A stretch of 64,000 nt of DNA from Chryseobacterium soldanellicola (GCF_900100115.1 NZ_FNKL01000001.1:682001-746000); one strand, 5' to 3'. Numbered from the stretch's first letter, positions 35,010 to 43,909 are shown. The notes: generated from the letters alone by a model not told the origin. Made by a program: numbers and translations.

Positions 35010-37409
35010 TTAATGTTTAGTATATTCAGGTTCTTCCGTCGGCAACATTGTAGGCATGAAGTATTCATTCAACCAATAAAATGTTTGTCCGTTTTGCTGG
35101 ATTTTTACTGCCGGGTTGTTTCTGTATGTCAGCATTCTTTCTGCTAAATTTTTATAATGACGGAAATACGTTCTTGCCGTTTCATTAGTCACGATTTTCG
35201 ATTTTTTCCAGCCTTTAAGCTTGTATTTAGACATTAATTCTTCTTCAGAATTGTCAAAGCCCGTACTTATTCCTACTGCATATGACATAGGTTTTTCATA
35301 AAGATCACCTTTATCTAAGAATTTCACGGTAGGATTGTATTTTTTAAGGATAGCGATGTACTCTCTGATCGCTGCGGCCTGGTTGAAATCTGATCTTTCG
35401 GCTCCGGTTTTTTGATAAACTTCCGTATAAAATGCCTTTAAATTATCATATTCTGTTTCTGAAATCAGGATTCCTTTTTCTAATCCCGGCTTGAAATCTT
35501 TCAGTTCTTTAGGAATATATCCTTTTACTAAAAACGGACTTCCGTAATTGATCAGCTGAGCTGCAATTCCCGCAGGAACAGGGTTTGTTAATCCCGGATA
35601 CAGATATTTATACTTCAAATCAACATCCGTTCTACCTGCTCCAACTGATGAATGGAAATAATCATTCAAAGATTTATCTAAAGTTTCGTTATCCAGAGTA
35701 ACCTGTGAAATTAAGCTGTCAACTGATTTTTTAAGATAACCCGGAGTTGCAATATCCCCTTTTTTAGGGAAAATAACAAACCCCTGAGACATACTTTGCT
35801 TCGGATAATCTAAAGAGAAGAATCCAGCATCACCTTCAATCAGGCTGAAATTATTTTTCGTTAAAACATCATTTTGATTAATAATTTTCTGTTTCTTCAA
35901 TTCAGCGATATTTTTTGCCGTATTGGTCACAACATTTTCAGCCATTAAAACAAAATCATTGTAAGTATCTGATGATCTTGCACTTGTCTGGAACATAATA
36001 ATTCTAGCCTGCGCCTGGGTTAAAGAATTGATCACGCCGTACATATTTCCGCTTTGGCTGGCAGAAGTTCCGACCGTAATGACAATATTTGTTTCATCAG
36101 GAACGTTGGAAAGGAGGTTTCCGGCCGCCATTAACCCTTCATTAACAGGTTGATAACCACTGTTGCTAGGGCAGTTCATCTCATTTGTTTTCTGATCAAT
36201 GAAAGTCGTGATCTTACTGTAATCTGTACTTAAATTTGAAACGGAAACATTATCTCCGCAAGAATTATTTTTATATAAAACTACTCCATATTTCACGGTA
36301 TTGAAATAAGACGGTTTCTCGAATCTAAGCTGCAAATCCTGCAGTAAAGACTTTACAATCGGAGCATACGGAGCATTTGGAGCACTGATATCCAATGCAA
36401 AAACGATGTTTATTTTTTTATTTTTTTCTGTAATTTCTCTGTAACGATCAAAGTAAATCGGTTCTCCCAAAACATTGAAAACATAATTTTTACTGTAATC
36501 TAAAATATTCGTGAAATATTTCGTTTTAGAATCCGGAGTCGGAGTTTCGTTTAAAGCTAAACTTACCGGATAAATATTTTCAAGCGCTGTTCTTTTGTTG
36601 ACGTCTGTCAGAAGAATCGCGGTTCTGTTTTCTGTTTCGTTTCCACCAGGTGAACCTTCGTGAAGGCCTAAAGCGGTTTCCGTAACGCCTGTCGTATTTT
36701 TCATTTTCACGGCAGAACGCTCTCCCCATGCTGAAATCACGTTTGAACTCACCCATCCGTACAGACTCGTACTGATACTGTCCATATCAACAGATGGCTT
36801 TTTTCCGACCAAAAATCTTTTGTTGTTTTCGGCCTGCTTGTAGACGTAAACGATTTGTCCGTTCGGGATTTTTACATCGGCCTGTTCGATCAGACTTGGT
36901 GAATTAAACACCATAATCGAATCATTTTTATAATATCTTTCAGAGCTTCTGATCACATCACTGTTACTCGGAAGAACGGCAACTCTCACCGGGAAACCTG
37001 TTTTTTCGCTTTTCAGAGAATTGCTCCAGAGAAGAAGATCAGATTCCGGGATCCAGCCGTATGTTTTGATTTGTTTGGACGAAACTTTTTTCATCAGGGC
37101 ATCAGGAACATATTCTGCTACCTTTACCATCCCGTCTCTGCTTTTTAAAACCATTAACGGCTCCAAAAACTTAACTTCTTTATATGATTTTTCGTCACTT
37201 TTATCTAAATAAGCCGTATTTCTGGATCTGTCCGAAATTGCGATCCACGGCACTGATTTTTTAGGAAAACCATTGACAACAGGTGAATTATCAACCTGCC
37301 CGTATTGTGACGGCTCCGGAGTTTTTTTCGATGGCAGTTTGACCTGGCAACTCGTTAACAACACTGAAACTCCTATGTAATATGCTGCTAGAGGAAATCT
37401 GTTTTTCAT
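35010..37409 (-). CDS. tssR: T6SS(iii) protein TssR, vWA-domain lipoprotein
   Basis: 799 residues. A lipobox (VLLTSC, Cys at residue 21) is followed by an SH3-like region (SYKEVKFLEPLMVLKSRDGMVKV) and a vWA domain (INIVFALDISAPNAPYAP, MIDAS-type DxS, around residues 335-500), then a C-terminal helical region. This matches TssR of Bacteroidetes T6SSs, part of the trans-envelope complex that replaces TssJLM. It is the last gene of the tssO-tssO-PKD-tssR operon. Confidence 0.85.
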   Translation of the reverse strand: MKNRFPLAAYYIGVSVLLTSCQVKLPSKKTPEPSQYGQVDNSPVVNGFPKKSVPWIAISDRSRNTAYLDKSDEKSYKEVKFLEPLMVLKSRDGMVKVAEYVPDALMKKVSSKQIKTYGWIPESDLLLWSNSLKSEKTGFPVRVAVLPSNSDVIRSSERYYKNDSIMVFNSPSLIEQADVKIPNGQIVYVYKQAENNKRFLVGKKPSVDMDSISTSLYGWVSSNVISAWGERSAVKMKNTTGVTETALGLHEGSPGGNETENRTAILLTDVNKRTALENIYPVSLALNETPTPDSKTKYFTNILDYSKNYVFNVLGEPIYFDRYREITEKNKKINIVFALDISAPNAPYAPIVKSLLQDLQLRFEKPSYFNTVKYGVVLYKNNSCGDNVSVSNLSTDYSKITTFIDQKTNEMNCPSNSGYQPVNEGLMAAGNLLSNVPDETNIVITVGTSASQSGNMYGVINSLTQAQARIIMFQTSARSSDTYNDFVLMAENVVTNTAKNIAELKKQKIINQNDVLTKNNFSLIEGDAGFFSLDYPKQSMSQGFVIFPKKGDIATPGYLKKSVDSLISQVTLDNETLDKSLNDYFHSSVGAGRTDVDLKYKYLYPGLTNPVPAGIAAQLINYGSPFLVKGYIPKELKDFKPGLEKGILISETEYDNLKAFYTEVYQKTGAERSDFNQAAAIREYIAILKKYNPTVKFLDKGDLYEKPMSYAVGISTGFDNSEEELMSKYKLKGWKKSKIVTNETARTYFRHYKNLAERMLTYRNNPAVKIQQNGQTFYWLNEYFMPTMLPTEEPEYTKH

Positions 37410-37459
37410 CCTAATTTATCTTTAATGATTGGTGTGTTCAAAAAAATCTGAACGGGAAA

Positions 37460-38368
37460 TTATTTGCTTTGGTTTATATCAACTTTGGTTACACAGTTCT
37501 GTGCATCATCAAAATTCACTTTTACGGTCTGGATCACATTGTTTTTATCAAACTGAAGACCTGCACAATACATGTAAAAGTTATTCGCTTTGCTGTCGTT
37601 TACTTTTACCACTGTATTTTCGTTGTTACACAGATATGTTTTCAGAAGATAATTGTAATGCACGTTGAACCCGTTTCCGTTGGCGATCTGCTGTAAATGA
37701 TATTTAAAATCATTATCAATTTTAGCATAAGCATCTTCTACGCTTACTTCTTCTTCCAAAGCGTCGTAAGCAGGAAGGATTTTGATGTGGTGTAAGATCG
37801 GCTCAATATTTTCATCCGTGAAAAGCGTAACAACGTAATCTCCGGGTTTTTTGTAAGAATAAATCGCCATTTTTTCTTTAGCATCGATATTTCCTGTTTC
37901 GCCAAATTTCCAGGTAAACTGCTTGGCATCGGAAATAGCACGGAACTGCACATTTTCAAACTGCATAGCCTGGCTTTGCGCATCGATCGTAGTGATGATT
38001 TTTGCAGTGTCTTTCGGCTTCGGAACGCTTCTCGCAGAAACCATTACCGGAAAAGATTTAGAATATTTATTATCAATAATCAATGTTACCTGATAATATC
38101 CCGGCCTGTTGTAGAAATGGATTCCGCTGCTTTTATCAGATGTAGTTCCGTCTCCGAAATTCCATCTTTTTGTTTTTGCAAACTGGGTTTTATCTTCAAA
38201 TAAAAGCGTATCTCCCACTGCTACCGAAGACGGATATACCAGCCCCACAATATCGTCGGCAGAGTGTATAACTTTCTTCTGCAGCCATAGCGCAACCAAT
38301 GCTGCGATAAGCAGAGCCGCAATAACACCGATGATAATGTTCTTTTTGTTCTTTTGAAAGTAATTCAT
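37460..38368 (-). CDS. PKD-domain membrane protein, probable TssP
   Basis: 302 residues. One N-terminal membrane segment (about 10-30, IIIGVIAALLIAALVALW) and two PKD-type domains: about 45-110 (WNFGDGTTSDKSSGIHFYNRPGYYQVTL) and about 125-200 (FTWKFGETGNIDAKEK ... YKKPGDYVVTLF) facing the periplasm. A C-terminal domain of about 100 residues follows. In T6SS(iii) loci a PKD protein sits with TssO, TssQ and TssR and is named TssP; position fits but I cannot prove the name. Confidence 0.7.
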   Translation of the reverse strand: MNYFQKNKKNIIIGVIAALLIAALVALWLQKKVIHSADDIVGLVYPSSVAVGDTLLFEDKTQFAKTKRWNFGDGTTSDKSSGIHFYNRPGYYQVTLIIDNKYSKSFPVMVSARSVPKPKDTAKIITTIDAQSQAMQFENVQFRAISDAKQFTWKFGETGNIDAKEKMAIYSYKKPGDYVVTLFTDENIEPILHHIKILPAYDALEEEVSVEDAYAKIDNDFKYHLQQIANGNGFNVHYNYLLKTYLCNNENTVVKVNDSKANNFYMYCAGLQFDKNNVIQTVKVNFDDAQNCVTKVDINQSK

Positions 38369-38416
38369 AGTTAATGATTGTGTGATGTGTTTTATATGTA
38401 ATTTCTTCTTCTGTGA

Positions 38417-38944
38417 TTACTGATTTCTGGCTTTTAAGGCATTTTCACGTTGAAAAAGCTGATTTTTCTTTTCTTTAAAGCCAATGGAGCATTCTTCAAA
38501 CTGTTTTTCGAAGCTTTTTATGTTTTCAGTTTTACTTGAAATAATTTTTTTGTCGTTGAAATACATTTTATAAAATTTTGCGATCTGTGGAAAACCTTCT
38601 TTTCTGATATCAGAAGTATTGTTGTTATTTTGAAAATAATTGGCAACATCATTGATGCTGTACATGATATTATTTTCCACAAAAGGCTGAGGCGTTTCGT
38701 CCGTAAGACGGTTGATCTGTGAAAAAGTGCTGTCGAGCAGTTTGTATGTGAATTTTTGTTGTTGATCAAATTTTGCCTTTTCATCAAGATTTCTTATAGA
38801 AACAATATCTTCATCTGAAAACGGTGATTCAAAACCTTTCAAAAAGATCACGCCCAGAAATATAAGAGCTGCCAAAAGCATTAATATCAGATAAAAAAAC
38901 TGGTAATGCCTTTCTTTTTTTGATAATGTAATGTGTCCCTGCAT
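38417..38944 (-). CDS. TssO-like T6SS membrane protein (second copy)
   Basis: 175 residues: an N-terminal membrane segment (about 17-37) followed by a helical, charged periplasmic part likely to form a coiled coil. Length and layout fit the T6SS(iii) TssO family. It begins 10 bp after the neighbouring TssO-like gene. Two related proteins suggest a hetero-oligomer in the envelope complex. Confidence 0.65.
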   Translation of the reverse strand: MQGHITLSKKERHYQFFYLILMLLAALIFLGVIFLKGFESPFSDEDIVSIRNLDEKAKFDQQQKFTYKLLDSTFSQINRLTDETPQPFVENNIMYSINDVANYFQNNNNTSDIRKEGFPQIAKFYKMYFNDKKIISSKTENIKSFEKQFEECSIGFKEKKNQLFQRENALKARNQ

Positions 38945-38954
38945 AGCTTAGTTT

Positions 38955-39491
38955 TTATTTTCTTCTTCTGCTTCCTGTAAATTTTCTTGTAGGATCTATT
39001 CGCAATTCGTTGTTTGCAATGCCTACTTTGCCTCTGCATTCGCTTAAATCACGAAGTGCGGCCTGCTCTTTGTAAGAAACATTCACGATCTGATTTTTCA
39101 GAGCCAGCATCGGTTCTATCTGCTTCATCAGGATAGAATAATGCTTAAAATTGTCTGCGCTGTCTCTTCCCATGATGTTTTTGGCATCCCGTACGTTGTC
39201 CATGATATAGTTTCTCAGGAAAATATCATTATCCACCTTGTTGATATCAAGCTGGTCCATTCTGTAAAAAATGCTGTCTACATGAGTTCTGAGCAGGTCG
39301 CTGCGCGTCAGTAGCTCCCGATAGTCATCTGCCTGTTTCTTAATACCTTCCCGCTGAATATCATAACTTTTAAAAAAGAAAAATACACAACAGAAAGAAA
39401 CTGCTGATAACACGATAAAAGATAGAACAAACTTCCAAATGCCTACCCTGACGTCTGATTGGTTTAATTTTTTCTCCCTATTCGAAGACAT
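38955..39491 (-). CDS. TssO-like T6SS membrane protein (first copy)
   Basis: 178 residues from ATG 39491 (MSSNREKKLNQSDVRVG); the frame extends to 39542 but the extra 17 residues look non-coding. A membrane segment at about 18-39 is followed by a helical periplasmic domain (IQREGIKKQADDYRELL). It has the same layout as the following TssO-like protein. First gene of the tssO-tssO-PKD-tssR operon, divergent from the LuxR regulator at 39670. Confidence 0.65.
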   Translation of the reverse strand: MSSNREKKLNQSDVRVGIWKFVLSFIVLSAVSFCCVFFFFKSYDIQREGIKKQADDYRELLTRSDLLRTHVDSIFYRMDQLDINKVDNDIFLRNYIMDNVRDAKNIMGRDSADNFKHYSILMKQIEPMLALKNQIVNVSYKEQAALRDLSECRGKVGIANNELRIDPTRKFTGSRRRK

Positions 39492-39669
39492 ATACTTGTG
39501 ATTTGTTTGGAGCGTGAATTTATAAAAAAATAATTTATGCACAAAATTTAAGTTTTTTAGTTAAAAAATAAACCAATGTTAATTAATTTAAGATTAATTT
39601 TCACTTTAATAAGATTTTCATAAATTAGACCTCAAAAATTTTAAATATCTACACCAAATCGATATTAAA

Positions 39670-40341
39670 ATGAGCAAACTACTAAGCAATACCGTTAGAT
39701 TTTCTATAGCAGACAGTGATTTTTATTTTAAGAAAATAATGATCAAAACGCTGCTTGAAAATCCGTTTAATATGCTGCTGAATGATTGTAACAACGGGCA
39801 CGAGCTTATTAACAGAATCTACAGAAGGCAGGAAGATGTATTTATCATTGAGCTTTTTATGCCTGTTCTGAGCGGGATTGAAGCCATAAAATATATCAGA
39901 AAAAGCAACACCGAAACGCCGATTATCACTTATTCCGGGACATATCAGGAAGATATGGCGGAAATTCTTTCAAAAATTCCGAATATTTATTACTGTCAAA
40001 AGCAAAGCAGCGTCATCAAAGACATTATCAAGGGCAAAATAGCCTCTGACAGCTTCGATTACGCCACTTATTCCAAAAACTGGGAGCAACAGCCGCTTGC
40101 CGTTCAGGATTATATGGATCGTCAGAAAAAGAGCCAGGAAGAGCTTTCTTCGACCGAGATTCAGCTGATGAAATTCTGCTATGAAGGCTTCAGCAATAAA
40201 GAAATCGGCGAAAAACTGAATTTAAGCACGAGAACCATCGACACGTACATCAACAGGCTTACAGAAAAGCTCGGTTTGAAGACAAAACTCCATCTCATCC
40301 GCTTTTGCGTGGAAAACGGATATTACAATTCCAGCATGTAA
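39670..40341 (+). CDS. LuxR/NarL-type regulator with degenerate receiver, likely T6SS regulator
   Basis: 223 residues. A receiver-like domain (1-120) in which the phospho-acceptor position is Glu61 (VFIIELFMPVLSG) instead of Asp, while TPIITYSGTY is kept. The C-terminal LuxR HTH (STEIQLMKFCYEGFSNKEI, NLSTRTIDTYINRLTEKLGL) is intact. Glu in this position often mimics the phosphorylated state, so the protein may be constitutively active or bind another signal. It is divergent from the T6SS operon by 178 bp, with a 13-bp hcp-operator match (39649-39661) just before its ATG. A good candidate activator of hcp. Confidence 0.8.
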   Translation: MSKLLSNTVRFSIADSDFYFKKIMIKTLLENPFNMLLNDCNNGHELINRIYRRQEDVFIIELFMPVLSGIEAIKYIRKSNTETPIITYSGTYQEDMAEILSKIPNIYYCQKQSSVIKDIIKGKIASDSFDYATYSKNWEQQPLAVQDYMDRQKKSQEELSSTEIQLMKFCYEGFSNKEIGEKLNLSTRTIDTYINRLTEKLGLKTKLHLIRFCVENGYYNSSM

Positions 40342-40417
40342 AAAGCTTAATCATTTATTAATATTCACTTAACCTTACCATTTTTAGCTGCAGAAATAAA
40401 AATATTTTGCCACTAAT

Positions 40418-40449
40418 TTGCTAGTATTCAATTTTTTTAACTAAATTTG
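40418..40449 (+). promoter_or_regulatory. Promoter of the HU-like gene
   Basis: TTG at 40418-40420 and TAAATTTG at 40442-40449 (exact TAnnTTTG), 21 bp apart, the classical Bacteroidota -33/-7 layout; ATG lies 30 bp downstream. Confidence 0.65.
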
Positions 40450-40479
40450 CACACCTAAAATTTAAAATTAAAAAAGGAA

Positions 40480-40770
40480 ATGACAAAGGCAGAATTGGTA
40501 AACACCATCTCAAATAAATTGGGAACAGAAAAGAATGAAACACAGAAAGTTGTAGAAGCTTTTATGCAGGAGATCAGGACTTCTATGTATAATGGTGATA
40601 ATGTTTATCTAAGAGGTTTTGGTTCTTTTATCATTAAAACCAGAGCAGCAAAAACGGGAAGAAACATCTCTAAGAATACTGCGATTGAGATTCCTGCTCA
40701 TAACATTCCTGCTTTCAAACCATCAAAATCTTTTGTTGAGAAAGTAAAGACGAAAGTTACAGTAAAGTAA
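40480..40770 (+). CDS. HU-family DNA-binding protein
   Basis: 96 residues with the HU/IHF fold: helical TKAELVNTISNKLG, NVYLRGFGSFIIKTRAAKTGRN with the DNA-wrapping arm, then IPAFKPSKSFVEKVK. It bends and compacts DNA as a homodimer. A strong consensus promoter precedes it. It is probably cotranscribed with the 29-residue basic protein 43 bp downstream. Confidence 0.93.
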   Translation: MTKAELVNTISNKLGTEKNETQKVVEAFMQEIRTSMYNGDNVYLRGFGSFIIKTRAAKTGRNISKNTAIEIPAHNIPAFKPSKSFVEKVKTKVTVK

Positions 40771-40813
40771 GAAAATTAACTGAATATTAACTAGTTACTA
40801 AAAAATTATAATT

Positions 40814-40903
40814 ATGCCAAGCGGAAAGAAAAGAAAAAGACACAAGGTTGCAACTCACAAAAGAAAGAAAAGAAGAAGAGCGAACAGACATAAGAAAAAA
40901 TAA
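40814..40903 (+). CDS. 29-residue very basic protein
   Basis: ATG 40814 to TAA 40903 encodes MPSGKKRKRHKVATHKRKKR followed by nine more mainly basic residues; more than half of all residues are Lys, Arg or His. Coding seems real because the reading is complete, its composition is non-random and it sits between HU and a clear terminator at 40933-40977. It resembles tiny ribosome- or RNA-binding proteins such as bTHX in composition, not in sequence. Most gene finders miss ORFs of this size. Confidence 0.7.
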   Translation: MPSGKKRKRHKVATHKRKKRRRANRHKKK

Positions 40904-40932
40904 TCTCTCTTTTTCGAGATTTACAATATAAT

Positions 40933-40977
40933 AATATAGTTGGTGGTTTTAATTTTTTAGAGTTCACCGACTATATT
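40933..40977 (+). terminator. Terminator after HU and the basic microprotein
   Basis: AATATAGTTGGTG (40933-40945) pairs with CACCGACTATATT (40965-40977; one G-U pair), followed by a T-rich run. Confidence 0.75.
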
Positions 40978-41132
40978 TTTGTTTTGCCACTAAGTAAGAT
41001 TCCGCGGAAATATGAAGATCAATTTTATATTTTTCTCAATAAAATACCTTGGTTTTAATTTTATCCCTATATTTAATACATAATGAAAACCAAGCCATTT
41101 CCTATAATCTTAAAAATTATTTTATCTTAAAA

Positions 41133-42692
41133 ATGAAGAAAGAACTAATAGTTTCGCATGAAGATGAGTCTACAAAAATTGCATTGCTGGAAGACGGAAG
41201 ATTATGTGAGCTTCATGAGGAAGAGGACAAAAGTGATTTCATAGTTGGAGATTTGTTCATAGGAAAAGTAAAAAAACTGGCTCCGAACCTGAATGCCGCA
41301 TTCGTAAATATCGGCTACGACAAAGATGCTTTTTTGCATTATCAGGATCTGGGGCCACAATATCTTACTTACAAAAAGTTTCTGAAAGATACTATTTCCA
41401 AAAAACAAAGCACTTCAAGCTTAAAAAATTTCGAGATACAACCCGAAATTGACAAAAACGGAACCGTAGACAAAGTAATCGCCAAAGATGACCTTGTTCT
41501 GCTCCAAATTACCAAGGAACCAATCTCTACGAAAGGTCCGAGGATTTCTACACAAATCTCCTTAACAGGACGTTTTTTGGTCTTGATACCTTTTGACAAT
41601 AAGGTTTCGATTTCAAAAAAAGTAAGAAGTTTTGAAGAAAAAGAGAGATTGAGAACGCTTATTGAAAGTATTAAGCCTGAAGGCTTCGGTGTGATTATCA
41701 GAACCGTTGCCGAAGGAAAAAAAGTAGCAGACCTGCATAATGATATGAATCAGCTGATTCAGAAATGGGAAAGCACTTTTAAAAATATACAGAAAAATAA
41801 GGTTCCGTCTAAGGTTTTAAGCGAAGATGATAAAGCTTCAGCTATTTTAAGGGACAATTTTAATCAGGATTTCGTAAGCATCATCTGCGACGATGAGCAA
41901 ATGGTTAACGAAATGGAAAGTTACGTGGAAGTAATTGCTCCTGAAAGAAAAAATATTGTTCAGTTTTATAACTCACACATTCCTCTACTCGAATATTATA
42001 ACGTTGAGAAGCAGCTTAAGCAAAGCTTCGGCAAACACGTAAATATTCCAAGCTCTAAAGGTGCTTATCTTGTGATAGAACATACGGAAGCCCTTCACGT
42101 TATCGACGTTAATTCCGGAAATAATATTACGACCGGAGCCGCTGTCAATAAAGAACACGCACTGAAAGTGAACAAAATGGCAGCGACAGAAATTGCAAGG
42201 CAGCTTCGTCTTCGGGATATGGGCGGTATTATCGTCATCGATTTTATCGACATGACCAACCCCGATCACAGAAGAGATTTGTACGAGCATCTGAAAGAAG
42301 AAATGAACCGCGACAAAGCGCGCCACAAAATCTTACCACCGAGTAAGTTTGGCCTGATCCAGATTACCAGACAGAGAAACCGTCCGGAAAAGCAGATCGA
42401 TACCAAAGAAGAAAATCCTAACAAAGACGGCGAAATCATCGCACCAATTGTTATTGTAGAAAGAATGGAAGATGGCCTCAAAACAATCATGCAAAAGGAA
42501 AAAGGAAAACTTTACCTGCATGTGCACCCTTTCGTGGAAGCCTACCTTACAAAAGGAATTAAAAGCATCCAGATGAAATGGTTTATGAAATACAAAAAAT
42601 GGGTAACCATCATCCCAAGAGATTCTTTTAAGTACTTGGAATACAGAATCTACAATTCTAAAAAAGAAGAATTGATCGGATATTCTAATTAA
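41133..42692 (+). CDS. rng: Ribonuclease E/G family protein
   Basis: 519 residues from ATG 41133 (MKKELIVSHEDESTKIALLEDG); an upstream in-frame start at 41049 adds residues that do not resemble the family. Features: S1-like RNA-binding insert (GDLFIGKVKKLAPNLNAAFVNIGYDKDAFLH), RNase H-like/5'-sensor parts, and the catalytic DNase I-like region IDVNSGN with IIVIDFIDM, where the two Asp bind Mg2+. It cleaves single-stranded A/U-rich RNA and matures rRNA. There is no long RNase E scaffold tail, so it is the RNase G-length form. A terminator follows at 42705-42728. Confidence 0.93.
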   Translation: MKKELIVSHEDESTKIALLEDGRLCELHEEEDKSDFIVGDLFIGKVKKLAPNLNAAFVNIGYDKDAFLHYQDLGPQYLTYKKFLKDTISKKQSTSSLKNFEIQPEIDKNGTVDKVIAKDDLVLLQITKEPISTKGPRISTQISLTGRFLVLIPFDNKVSISKKVRSFEEKERLRTLIESIKPEGFGVIIRTVAEGKKVADLHNDMNQLIQKWESTFKNIQKNKVPSKVLSEDDKASAILRDNFNQDFVSIICDDEQMVNEMESYVEVIAPERKNIVQFYNSHIPLLEYYNVEKQLKQSFGKHVNIPSSKGAYLVIEHTEALHVIDVNSGNNITTGAAVNKEHALKVNKMAATEIARQLRLRDMGGIIVIDFIDMTNPDHRRDLYEHLKEEMNRDKARHKILPPSKFGLIQITRQRNRPEKQIDTKEENPNKDGEIIAPIVIVERMEDGLKTIMQKEKGKLYLHVHPFVEAYLTKGIKSIQMKWFMKYKKWVTIIPRDSFKYLEYRIYNSKKEELIGYSN

Positions 42693-42704
42693 TACAAAAT
42701 TTTT

Positions 42705-42728
42705 AAACCTCCAGTTTTCCGGAGGTTT
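42705..42728 (+). terminator. Terminator after RNase E/G gene
   Basis: AAACCTCC (42705-42712) pairs with GGAGGTTT (42721-42728), followed by a run of T. The remaining gap to 43084 (about 355 bp) is very AT-rich; I see no further feature in it. Confidence 0.85.
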
Positions 42729-43084
42729 TTTGTTTTAAATATTTGTATGATAATTTAATAATTGACAAAGCAATGTAATTCATCATGAAGCCAACATTCT
42801 TATTTCATTGCAATCTCAGTAAATTTTACCGTAAACATATCCCCAAAGTGTTAGTTAAATAAAATATTTTCAGTCTAAGCCTCTCGAAACCATCATTATC
42901 ATTACTATTTAACAATAATAATTCTAATTTATTTAATAAAAACTCTACAATAAGAGAATTATTTAACAAATAATCAATAAATGTTTGTTATATTTAATTA
43001 TTTATTCAAATAATATGATTTTTTATTACGAAAATACATAAAATGTAAAGTTTTTTTTATAATTTTATATAAATAAAACTAACC

Positions 43085-43735
43085 ATGATGAAGCCAAGAT
43101 TAACCATTTTTGATGAGCCTCTTTTATATACAGAAGGGCTTTCAAAACTTCTTAGTCAAAGTAAAATTTTCAACACTATTGACATTTGTAATTGCTACGA
43201 AACGCTCTCTTTACAGCTACAGGAAGACCCTCCGCAATTTCTCATGATCAGTTCAAATATCCTGATGCTCAATGAAATTTACAGAGCCGTAGAAAAAATT
43301 ACTTCTCAAAATAAAGACATAAAAATCATTATTATCGGTAATTCCTATGACGTCACTGATGTCCGAAAACTATTCGATAAAGGTATCAAAAGCTACTTGG
43401 ACAGAAACAGCAGATATGATGAATTTCTAAAATCCACACAAGCTTTACTATCAGACGAAATCTACATTTGTGATCATGCAAAAGAAAGAATGATAGATTT
43501 TATAAGCCACAAACAAGGCCAAAGCAGGCTTCAGATGCGTGATCCCCTTACCAAACGCGAACTGGAAATTCTAAAATTAATCTGCGACGGACTCAGCAGC
43601 AAAGACATCTCAGAAAAGCTTTTCATCAGCATCAATACCGTAGAAACACACCGCAAAAGAATTCTTTTAAAATTAAATGTAAAAAATTCTGTCGGAGTCG
43701 TAAAATACGCCATGGAAAACCACATGATAGACTAA
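43085..43735 (+). CDS. CsgD-like LuxR-type regulator with degenerate receiver, likely curli regulator
   Basis: 216 residues. The N-terminal ~125 residues have a receiver-like fold but the phospho-acceptor position is Ser (about residue 56, FLMISSNIL), and the acidic pocket is reduced to D10/E11. The C-terminal LuxR HTH (DPLTKRELEILKLICDGLSSKDI, SINTVETHRKRILLKL) is intact. E. coli CsgD is also a LuxR regulator with an atypical receiver. The gene converges with the curli operon, so it is the natural candidate to control it; not proven by sequence. Start is one of two adjacent ATGs. Confidence 0.8.
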   Translation: MMKPRLTIFDEPLLYTEGLSKLLSQSKIFNTIDICNCYETLSLQLQEDPPQFLMISSNILMLNEIYRAVEKITSQNKDIKIIIIGNSYDVTDVRKLFDKGIKSYLDRNSRYDEFLKSTQALLSDEIYICDHAKERMIDFISHKQGQSRLQMRDPLTKRELEILKLICDGLSSKDISEKLFISINTVETHRKRILLKLNVKNSVGVVKYAMENHMID

Positions 43736-43740
43736 CTATA

Positions 43741-43800
43741 TCTTTTATTTAACCAAAAATTCCAAGCCGAAAGACTTGGAATTTTTGGTTAAATAAAAGA
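43741..43800. terminator. 26-bp perfect hairpin between regulator and curli operon
   Basis: 43741-43766 is the exact reverse complement of 43775-43800 with an 8-nt loop (CCGAAAGA); T-rich on each side, so it works as a bidirectional terminator for the converging regulator and curli transcripts. Confidence 0.85.
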
Positions 43801-43803
43801 TGC

Positions 43804-43909
43804 GAATTGTGAATTTTGCTTCGCAAGTCAAAGTGAATCTGAGAAATTGACCACTGACAATTCATTATTGACATTTTATAATTGACTTGTAAAGCAAAAT
43901 TCACAATTC
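43804..43909. repeat. Inverted repeat of about 28 bp, MITE-like
   Basis: GAATTGTGAATTTTGCTT (43804-43821) is the exact reverse complement of 43892-43909, and CAAGTCAA (43824-43831) of 43882-43889. About 50 bp of AT-rich sequence lies between. Similar GTGAATTG/CAATTCAC words occur near 49760 and 55800-55870, so it may be one of a dispersed family. Confidence 0.5.

Noticed and set aside
40814..40903. Identity of the basic microprotein as ribosomal protein bTHX
   Set aside because: Composition is similar but the sequence does not follow the bTHX pattern, so no name is given.
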